Origin: Streptomyces sp. NBC_00775
GTDB taxonomy: Bacteria > Actinomycetota > Actinomycetes > Streptomycetales > Streptomycetaceae
NCBI RefSeq assembly: GCF_036347135.1
Contig: NZ_CP108938.1
Span: 1,550,001-1,614,000, forward strand
Direction: 5' to 3'
DNA length: 64,000 nucleotides
Each line of letters opens with the position of its first letter. The stretch's first letter is position 1. The position numbers and the translations under genes are program-made. A model generated the notes under the pieces. It ran no database searches and was not told where the DNA came from. It was given only the letters and a program-made list of their open reading frames with translations. Shown piece after piece: positions 58,108-64,000 of the stretch.

Positions 58108-59356
58108 CGTCCCGTCCGTGCCCGACGACGCACGAGCACGACGGCAGAACCAGACCGGGCTCGGCATCCTGCTGGCCCTGGTCTGCGCGGCCGTGCTGCT
58201 CACCGCCCTTCCGGACCACGACCGGGAGGGCGGCGACGCGTGCACGGCCCGTACGCCCAGGTCCTGGTCCGCCGACGCGAGGCTCACCGGCGAGTTCGCC
58301 CGGTACGGGGACGACGCCTCCCGCACCGACGACTGGACCGGCGGCGACGGCACCCACTCGGTGCGGCTGCCGGACGGGCGGGTGCTGTGGCTGTTCTCGG
58401 ACACCTATCTCGGCCTGGTGCACGGGCCGCCGAACCCGGTCGGCGAGTCGTACGCCTGGCGTGACGTGAGCGCGCCCCTGGTGCGCAACTCGGCTGTCGT
58501 GATGTCCCGCGAGGGCGGTCTTGAGTCCACGCTTCCCGCGCCCGTGTTCCCGGACCCGGGGCCGCAGCAGTGGCGCTGGCCGGTCGCGGCCCGCGTCGAG
58601 CCCCGCTCCCCCGGCTCGTCGGAGAAGGTCGTACGCGTCCTGTTGTGGACCCGCACGGCGGGCCAGGCCCCCTGGATCTACGGCGTGCCCACCGCCACCG
58701 AGGTCGCCACGCTCTCCCTGCCCGACCTGCGCCTCGAAGGCATCAGCACGGTCCTCGACCAGCGGCTTGTCGCGGACACCTCCCGGCGCGTGCTGTTCGG
58801 CACCTCGATGGTCGACGCGGGCGAGTGGACGTACGTCTTCGGCGGTGACGACGGTCAGGCCGCCTCGCGTCCCGTCTCGAAAGCGTACGTCGCGCGGGTG
58901 CCGCGCGGCAGGCTCGCCGAGCCGGGGGCCTGGGAGTACTGGGACGGCTCGGGGTGGGCGGTGCGGGCGCGTCCGGCGCCGGTGCTCGGGGACGGGCAGC
59001 GTACGGGTGTGGGCAGCGCGTTCACGGTGGTGCGCGACGGCGGCACCTACGTCCTGTTCACCATGGCCGCCGGCACCGCGGGGCTGACGACCATCACGTC
59101 GTACTGGGCGTGCTCGCCGACCGGGCCCTGGCACGGGCCCACCCGCGGCTTCAGCCCGTCGCTCCCGCAGGGCGACGTGGCGGCGTACAACCCGCAGGTC
59201 CACGCGGAGCTGAGCGACGGGGACCGGCTCGTGCTCAGCTACGACGTCAACTGGCTGGACGCGACGGGTGCCTCGGCGCAGACGAACCTCAGCCGGAACG
59301 TGTCCCTGTACCGACCGAGATTCGTGACTCTGCGGCTGGGGGGACCGGGGTCGTAG
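58088..59356 (+). CDS. exported beta-propeller-like protein of unknown function
   Basis: 422-residue protein (DUF5005/DUF4185-like by memory, low certainty). A single N-terminal membrane helix (LGILLALVCAAVLLTALP) anchors a beta-rich ectodomain: SVRLPDGRVLWLFSDTYLGL, VRNSAVVMSREGGLESTL, WTYVFGGDDGQAASRPVSKA and YVLFTMAAGTAGLTTITSYW, typical of five-bladed glycan-active propellers. The frame starts at ATG 58088, 20 nt inside the sialidase end; GTG 58118 is an alternative but neither has a good SD. Its 3' end overlaps the convergent transporter gene by 68 nt. Confidence 0.72.
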   Translation: MWAEATNVPSVPDDARARRQNQTGLGILLALVCAAVLLTALPDHDREGGDACTARTPRSWSADARLTGEFARYGDDASRTDDWTGGDGTHSVRLPDGRVLWLFSDTYLGLVHGPPNPVGESYAWRDVSAPLVRNSAVVMSREGGLESTLPAPVFPDPGPQQWRWPVAARVEPRSPGSSEKVVRVLLWTRTAGQAPWIYGVPTATEVATLSLPDLRLEGISTVLDQRLVADTSRRVLFGTSMVDAGEWTYVFGGDDGQAASRPVSKAYVARVPRGRLAEPGAWEYWDGSGWAVRARPAPVLGDGQRTGVGSAFTVVRDGGTYVLFTMAAGTAGLTTITSYWACSPTGPWHGPTRGFSPSLPQGDVAAYNPQVHAELSDGDRLVLSYDVNWLDATGASAQTNLSRNVSLYRPRFVTLRLGGPGS

Positions 59357-60347
59357 CCGCTTCGGCGGCCTCGGCCGCCTCGGGGTCGTGGGCGCGGCGC
59401 TTGGCGATGACCGCGCACACCATGAGCTGCATCTGGTGGAAGAGCATCAGCGGGAGCACGGCGAGCGAGGCGTGCGCGCCGAACAGCACGCTGGCCATGG
59501 GGAGTCCGGAGGCGAGGGACTTCTTCGACCCGGCGAACTGGATCGCGATCCGGTCCTCCCGGTGGAAGTTCAGGGCCTTCGAGCCGTACCAGGTGAGCGC
59601 GAGCATCACGGCCAGCAGCACGGCCTCGACGACCAGGAGTCCGGCCAGCCTGACAGGGCTGACCTGGTGCCAGATGCCCTGCACCATGCCCTCGCTGAAC
59701 GCGGTGTAGACGACGAGCAGGATCGAGCCGCGGTCGACGTATCCGAGGACCTTCTTGTGGCGGGTGATGAACCCGCCGATCCAGGGGCGCAGCACCTGCC
59801 CGGCCATGAACGGCACCAGCAGCTGGAGCACGATCTTGACGAGTGAGTCGGCGGAGAAACCGCCGCCGCTGTTGCCGAGCAGGGCCGCCGCGAGCAGCGG
59901 GGTGATGACGATGCCCGCGAGGGAGGAGAAGGAGCCCGCGCAGATCGCGGCGGGCACGTTGCCGCGCGCTATCGACGTGAACGCGATCGACGACTGGATG
60001 GTCGACGGGACGAGCGTCAGGAAGAGGAGGCCGGTGTAGAGGTTGTGCGTGAGGAACACCGGCTCAAGGCCGCGCGCGGCCAGGCCGAGCAGCGGGAAGA
60101 TGACGAAGGTGCAGGCCAGGACCGTGCCGTGGAGCCGCCAGTGCTTGAGCCCCTCCATCGCCTCACGGGTGGAGAGCCGGGCCCCGTAGAGGAAGAAGAG
60201 GAAGGCGATCGCGGCCGTGGAGGCGCCGGACGCCACGTCGGCGCCCGTACCCCGCGCCGGGAGGAGGGCCGCGAGGCCCACTGTCCCGAGCAACAGCAGG
60301 ATGTACGGGTCGATCGGCATCCAACTCGGCCACTGCAGGCGTTTCAC
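59289..60347 (-). CDS. bile acid:sodium symporter family transporter
   Basis: 352-residue, ~10-helix transporter of the BASS/SBF-like type (PYILLLLGTVGLAALLPARG; AFLFFLYGARLSTREAMEGL; LVPSTIQSSIAFTSIARGNV; FAGSKKSLASGLPMASVLF). It probably moves an organic anion with Na+ or H+. The C-terminus is a charged Ala/Glu tail. GTG 60347 is chosen because GGAG lies five bases upstream and the protein then starts like homologues; the frame is also open to ATG 60407. It is divergent from the LysR gene, which probably controls it. Confidence 0.85.
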   Translation of the reverse strand: MKRLQWPSWMPIDPYILLLLGTVGLAALLPARGTGADVASGASTAAIAFLFFLYGARLSTREAMEGLKHWRLHGTVLACTFVIFPLLGLAARGLEPVFLTHNLYTGLLFLTLVPSTIQSSIAFTSIARGNVPAAICAGSFSSLAGIVITPLLAAALLGNSGGGFSADSLVKIVLQLLVPFMAGQVLRPWIGGFITRHKKVLGYVDRGSILLVVYTAFSEGMVQGIWHQVSPVRLAGLLVVEAVLLAVMLALTWYGSKALNFHREDRIAIQFAGSKKSLASGLPMASVLFGAHASLAVLPLMLFHQMQLMVCAVIAKRRAHDPEAAEAAEAATTPVPPAAESRISVGTGTRSG

Positions 60348-60457
60348 GGTGCTCCACTGCTCGCTTGTCGAAGGTGATCGTTCTGGGGCGGGTCGTGCCC
60401 TCTCCATCGTCCTCTTAGGAGCCGCGATCGGGAATCCGTCTCACCGCTCTGACTGTC

Positions 60458-60472
60458 ATCACGATGCGCGAT
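60458..60472. promoter_or_regulatory. candidate LysR binding site
   Basis: ATCACG-ATG-CGCGAT: a 6-3-6 inverted repeat with one mismatch that fits the T-N11-A pattern of LysR-type sites. It lies between the symporter and LysR genes and 11 nt before the LysR start. Confidence 0.45.
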
Positions 60473-60483
60473 AACCTGGATCC

Positions 60484-61356
60484 ATGTACGACCCTTCGCA
60501 GCTGCGTACGTTCCTGGCGGTGGCCCAGACCCTGAGCTTCACCCAGGCCGCCCGCCGGCTCGGACTGCGTCAGTCCACCGTCAGCCAGCATGTGCGCCGC
60601 CTTGAGGACGCCTGCGGACGCCAGCTCTTCGCCCGGGACACGCACTCCGTGGAGCTGACGGAGGACGGCGAGGCGATGCTCGGCTTCGCGCGCCGGATCC
60701 TGGAGGTGCAGGAGCAGGCGACGGCGTTCTTCACGGGGACGCGGCTGCGCGGCCGGCTGCGCTTCGGCGCGTCCGAGGACTTCGTTCTGACCCGGCTGCC
60801 GGAAATCTTGGAGGGCTTCCGGTACGACCATCCCGAGGTGGACCTGGAGCTGACGGTCGAGCTGTCCGGCACGCTCCACGAGCAGCTCGCGGCGGGAAAG
60901 CTCGACCTGGTGCTGGCCAAGCGGCGGCCCGAGGACCCGCGCGGGGAGCTGGTCTGGCACGACAGCCTGGTGTGGATCGGCGCGGAACGGCTGCGTCTGG
61001 ACCCCGACCGCCCGGTCCCCCTGATCGTCTACCCGCCCCCGGGCATCACCCGCGCCCTCGCCCTCGAAGCCCTGGAGCGCCAGGGCCGGCCGTGGCGCAT
61101 CGCCTGCACCAGCGGCAGCCTCAACGGCCTCATCGCCGCCGCCCGCGCGGGCCTGGGCGTCATGGCCCACTCACGGGGATTCGTCCCGCCGGGGCTGGTC
61201 CAGGTGCCGGAGCGGGCGGGGCTGCCGGAACTCGGCGAGGTCGACTTCGTCCTGGTGCACGGACGGCGGCGTACGTCCGCGCAGGAGGCGGCGGACGCAC
61301 TGGCGGCGGCGATCCTCGGGGCCGGGGACCGGCTGCATCGTGGACAACGGGGCTAA
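60484..61356 (+). CDS. LysR-family transcriptional regulator
   Basis: 290-residue LysR-type regulator: N-terminal winged helix YDPSQLRTFLAVAQTLSFTQ, AARRLGLRQSTVSQHVRRLE, DACGRQLF; C-terminal periplasmic-binding-protein-like domain ending with ALAAAILGAG. ATG 60484. Divergent from the transporter at 60347, with a T-N11-A inverted repeat between, so it probably regulates that gene. The effector is unknown. Confidence 0.9.
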   Translation: MYDPSQLRTFLAVAQTLSFTQAARRLGLRQSTVSQHVRRLEDACGRQLFARDTHSVELTEDGEAMLGFARRILEVQEQATAFFTGTRLRGRLRFGASEDFVLTRLPEILEGFRYDHPEVDLELTVELSGTLHEQLAAGKLDLVLAKRRPEDPRGELVWHDSLVWIGAERLRLDPDRPVPLIVYPPPGITRALALEALERQGRPWRIACTSGSLNGLIAAARAGLGVMAHSRGFVPPGLVQVPERAGLPELGEVDFVLVHGRRRTSAQEAADALAAAILGAGDRLHRGQRG

Positions 61357-61390
61357 GCGCTCCGCTGGAGATCCGGTGCGTCGTCTGCAG

Positions 61391-61437
61391 GCCCGTCGTG
61401 GCTGGTCGCGCAGTTCCCCGCGCCCCTTCAGGGCGCT
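61391..61437. repeat. Streptomyces-type intergenic repeat
   Basis: The sequence GGCTGGTCGCGCAGTTCCCC followed by GCGCCCCTTCAGGGCGC resembles an element seen very often between Streptomyces genes, commonly as part of a terminator hairpin. Here only a short stem GCGCCC/GGGCGC is complete, so it is likely a degraded copy. It separates LysR from the convergent Lrp gene. Confidence 0.5.
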
Positions 61438-61477
61438 GGCGTACCGCATCGGACTTCGCCGGACCCGCTTAGCTCGG

Positions 61478-62458
61478 CTAGCGCGGCGCCTTCGTGTAGG
61501 TGAGTTGCTTGACCCGGCGCAGGAACGGTGTCGTCTCGACGTACTGGACGCCTTCGAGGCTGCCGAGGCGGCCGCTCAGGTAGGCGTAGAGGCCGGCCGT
61601 GTCGCGGGCGACGGCGGTCACGACGATGTTGGAGGGGCCCGCCGTCGCGGAGGCGAAGGCGATCTCGTCGTGGGTGGCCAGGGCCTCGCCGACGGAGTGC
61701 AGGGCGGCGGGCGCGGCCGTGATCCACAGACAGGCGGCGAGGGCGTAACCGAGGATCTCGGACTGGTACTCGACGTCGATGTACAGGGCGCCGGAGGCGA
61801 TCAGCCCGGCCAGCCGGCGTTTGACGGCGGACTCGGAGCGGCCGGTGGCGCGTTGCAGCTCGGGGTAGGTGGCGCGCCCGTCGCGTTCGAGGGCGGCGAC
61901 CAGCGGCTCGTCCTCGGGGTCGATCCGGGCGGGGCCGGTCGCCGGGGGCAACTCGGGGCGCAGCGCGTCGATCTGATCGTCCGTCAGCGTGGCGAATTTG
62001 CCGAGCCAGCCGTTGGGTCCGCCGTAGAAGCGGTACAGCAGTTGGTGGGCGCGGATCTCCATGATGCTCGGGGTGCGCGGGAGCTTGCCGAGCAGCAGGT
62101 CGTCGTGGTCACCGGGGCTGCGGGGGCGCGTCATGCAGACCACCTCGGTACCGCCCGAAGCGAGCCCGATCCAGGCGGTGTCGGGGCGCTTGGCCAGCGC
62201 CTCCGCGATGGCCTCGGCGCTGTCGGGCGCGCAGCGCAGCCGCAGCATCCAGTGGTCCTGGCCGAGCCGTTGGGCGTCGCGGACGGCGACGACGCGAAGC
62301 CCGCCCTCGGCGCACAGCCTGCGGAAGCGCCGCGCGATCGTCTGGTCGGAGACCCCGAGCACCTCCGCGATCCGGCTGAAGGACGCCCGGCCGTTCGCCT
62401 CCAGCGCGGCCAGCAGCTGGAGATCCAGCTTGTCGAAGGTGTGGGATTCCATCTCCAT
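61478..62458 (-). CDS. Lrp/AsnC-family regulator with two HTH domains
   Basis: 326-residue double-length Lrp-type regulator. It has two winged-helix units: LDLQLLAALEANGRASFSRI then AEVLGVSDQTIARRFRRL, and later DEPLVAALERDGRATYPELQ then RATGRSESAVKRRLAGLIAS. Each is followed by a ligand/oligomerisation-like region (AWIGLASGGTEVVCM; IAFASATAGPSNIVVTA). ATG 62458. It is divergent from the MFS exporter at 62571, which it probably regulates. The ligand (amino acid or antibiotic-like compound) is unknown. Confidence 0.88.
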   Translation of the reverse strand: MEMESHTFDKLDLQLLAALEANGRASFSRIAEVLGVSDQTIARRFRRLCAEGGLRVVAVRDAQRLGQDHWMLRLRCAPDSAEAIAEALAKRPDTAWIGLASGGTEVVCMTRPRSPGDHDDLLLGKLPRTPSIMEIRAHQLLYRFYGGPNGWLGKFATLTDDQIDALRPELPPATGPARIDPEDEPLVAALERDGRATYPELQRATGRSESAVKRRLAGLIASGALYIDVEYQSEILGYALAACLWITAAPAALHSVGEALATHDEIAFASATAGPSNIVVTAVARDTAGLYAYLSGRLGSLEGVQYVETTPFLRRVKQLTYTKAPR

Positions 62459-62570
62459 AGCGCCTGCCCTTGTCGGATTCCGTCGATCGGATGCCGGCAG
62501 CCACCGCGATCATCCGGTGCGACCTCATCGTACGGAGGCATACGCATCCGTGACACAAGGAGTTGAGGAC

Positions 62571-64000
62571 ATGCGTACATGGGGGCCGCTCACGGCGGTG
62601 TGCCTGGGGACGTTCATGCTGTTGCTGGACGTGACGATCGCCGTCGTCGCGTTGCCGGACATGGCACGGGCGCTGCACGCGTCGCTGAGTGATCTGCAGT
62701 GGGTGATCGACGGGTACGCGCTCGCGCTCGCCGCACTGCTGCTGGGCATCGGGGCGGCGGCCGACATCCTCGGCAGGCGCCGGGTGCATGTGGCGGGCGT
62801 CGTGCTGTTCGCGGTGGCGTCGCTGCTGTGCGGGCTCGCGTCGGGGCCCGGGATGCTGGTGGCCGCGCGGGGGCTGCAAGGTGTGGGCGCGGCGGCGATG
62901 TTCGCGACGACGCTGCCTCTGCTGGGCTCGGTCTACCAGGGACGCCAGCGGTCGGCGGCGCTCGGGGTGTGGGGCGCGGTGAGCGGCGGTGCGGCGGCCG
63001 TCGGACCCGTGCTCGGCGGGCTGCTCACCGAAGGACCCGGCTGGCGGTGGATCTTCTTCGTGAACCTGCCGGTGAGCGTGGCGTCGGTGTGGCTGACGCT
63101 GAGGGTGGTGCCGGAGTCGCGCGGTCCGCGCGGGATGCGCGTCGACTGGGCGGGCACGGCGGCGTTCGCCTGCTTCGCGGGGGCGACGACGTATGGAGTG
63201 GTGAAGGCCGGGGCGGAGGGCTGGGGTTCGACGGTGCCGGCGGTGTCCTTCGCCGTGGCGGCGCTCGCGCTCGCCGCCTTCGTCGCCGTCGAGCGTCGGG
63301 CGGCGTATCCGCTGCTGGACCTGTCGCTGCTGCGCAAGCCGGCGTTCATCGGTGTGATGACGGGCGCGCTGGCCTTCAACGGGGTGGCGTTCGGAGTGCT
63401 GCCGTACGTCTCGATCTGGATGCAGACGGTGCTGGGCATGAGTCCGGTGCGCGGCGGCCTCACCCTGCTGCCGCTGACCGGCGCGTCGGTGGTGGTCGCG
63501 ATCCTCGCCGGGAAGCTGCTGCACGGGGTTCCGGCGCGGCTGACGATAGGCGGCGGGCTGCTGCTGATCGGCTCGGGCGCCCTGTGCCAGGCCGTACTGG
63601 ACGCGGGCGCGAGCTGGACGGTGCTGGTGCCGGGCCTGGTGCTGGTGGGGATCGGCACCGGGTTCGTCTCCCCCGCGATCGCGGGCGCCGCGCTCGCCGC
63701 GGTACCGCCGGAGCGGGCGGGCATGGCGGGCGGCGCGGTCAACACGGTCCGCCAGCTCGGGTACGCGCTCGGGGTGGCCGTCTTCGGCACGGTCCTGACC
63801 TCCCGTATGCAGGACACGCTGTCGCACGACGCGGCCCACACCCTGGCGGGCGGCGGCGCGGGCGCGCTGCGCGGAAACCTCTCCGAACACGCCCTGCGGG
63901 CCGCGTTCGCGTCGGGGCTGAACACGGCGACGCTGGCCGCGGGCGTGACGGGGATGATCGCCGGTGCGCTGGTGCTGACGCTGGTACGGACACCGCGGCC
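62571..64000 (+). CDS. DHA2-type MFS drug exporter, partial
   Basis: Transporter of the EmrB/QacA type, cut by the window end (476 codons so far). Motifs: LGTFMLLLDVTIAVVALPDM (helix 1 with acidic residue), LQWVIDGYALALAALLLGIG, ADILGRRRVHVAGVVLF (motif A), RGLQGVGAAAMFATTLPLLG, GPVLGGLLTEGPGWRWIFFV (motif C), and about 13 helices to the edge. It exports lipophilic compounds by proton exchange. ATG 62571 with AGGAGTTGAGGAC upstream. It is divergent from the Lrp regulator. Confidence 0.92.
   Translation, partial: MRTWGPLTAVCLGTFMLLLDVTIAVVALPDMARALHASLSDLQWVIDGYALALAALLLGIGAAADILGRRRVHVAGVVLFAVASLLCGLASGPGMLVAARGLQGVGAAAMFATTLPLLGSVYQGRQRSAALGVWGAVSGGAAAVGPVLGGLLTEGPGWRWIFFVNLPVSVASVWLTLRVVPESRGPRGMRVDWAGTAAFACFAGATTYGVVKAGAEGWGSTVPAVSFAVAALALAAFVAVERRAAYPLLDLSLLRKPAFIGVMTGALAFNGVAFGVLPYVSIWMQTVLGMSPVRGGLTLLPLTGASVVVAILAGKLLHGVPARLTIGGGLLLIGSGALCQAVLDAGASWTVLVPGLVLVGIGTGFVSPAIAGAALAAVPPERAGMAGGAVNTVRQLGYALGVAVFGTVLTSRMQDTLSHDAAHTLAGGGAGALRGNLSEHALRAAFASGLNTATLAAGVTGMIAGALVLTLVRTPR

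Overview
The window is a high-GC actinobacterial chromosome segment, almost certainly from a Streptomyces. The evidence is the very high third-position GC, the frequent GTG and TTG starts, a mycothiol-dependent maleylpyruvate-isomerase family protein, an SCO3242-type prenyltransferase, an ANTAR protein and a tRNA-Leu(GAG). No insertion sequence, CRISPR array, rRNA or complete prophage was seen. Both ends cut through a gene (an aldo/keto reductase on the left, an MFS exporter on the right). No tools were run; all calls come from reading the sequence and remembered family features.

Layout. 0-8.5 kb holds housekeeping and regulatory genes: aldo/keto reductase with a divergent XRE regulator, a DEAD-box helicase with a possible Shine-Dalgarno-masking leader, a MoxR/VWA pair, an orphan Imm49-like immunity protein, the mycothiol enzyme, tRNA-Leu and an ANTAR protein. 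8.9-17.8 kb is a six-gene operon in which every junction is a 4-nt start/stop overlap. It encodes a GT2-GtrA-HprK-like fusion, a GT39-like membrane glycosyltransferase, a phospholipase-C-like protein with altered metal ligands, a membrane-anchored beta-rich exported protein, a GH99-like protein and a secreted metallophosphoesterase. It looks like an undescribed envelope or exopolysaccharide system.

17.8-26.1 kb is a CoA and oxalate/formate block: an aldehyde dehydrogenase and sucD-sucC on the minus strand, facing formyl-CoA transferase, a 46-aa ORF and two tandem OFA-family transporters on the plus strand. A perfect inverted repeat lies in the divergent promoter region. 26.1-45.4 kb is entirely minus strand. 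It contains a Tat-exported TIM-barrel protein, then an ebo-like cluster (EboF, EboE, EboB/TatD, EboA, a sugar isomerase, EboC/UbiA and inositol-3-phosphate synthase). This is followed by a PQQ-type sugar dehydrogenase with PKD and carbohydrate-binding regions, a sugar isomerase, a Gfo/Idh oxidoreductase, a ribose-type ABC importer and a ROK regulator. In the ebo part the usual sugar-phosphate cyclase (EboD, related to 3-dehydroquinate synthase) is not seen and a different sugar-phosphate cyclase, inositol-3-phosphate synthase, stands at the head.

45.6-52.8 kb carries an LtrA membrane protein, a GntR/FCD regulator with a palindrome over its promoter, a FabH-type ketosynthase, a third OFA transporter with a tiny overlapping small-subunit gene, a PanE-like reductase, a decayed and apparently permuted formate dehydrogenase remnant, and an intact fdhD. 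The frc/OFA genes and this second locus suggest that oxalate/formate metabolism is a theme of the window, though oxalyl-CoA decarboxylase and a working formate dehydrogenase are absent here. 52.8-64 kb holds a YecD-like hydrolase, a MarR repressor with two palindromic operators and its divergent quinone reductase, a membrane coiled-coil/collagen-like protein pair, a sialidase with a LamG-like domain, a propeller-like exported protein, a bile-acid/sodium-symporter-type transporter with divergent LysR, a double-HTH Lrp regulator, and a DHA2-type MFS exporter.
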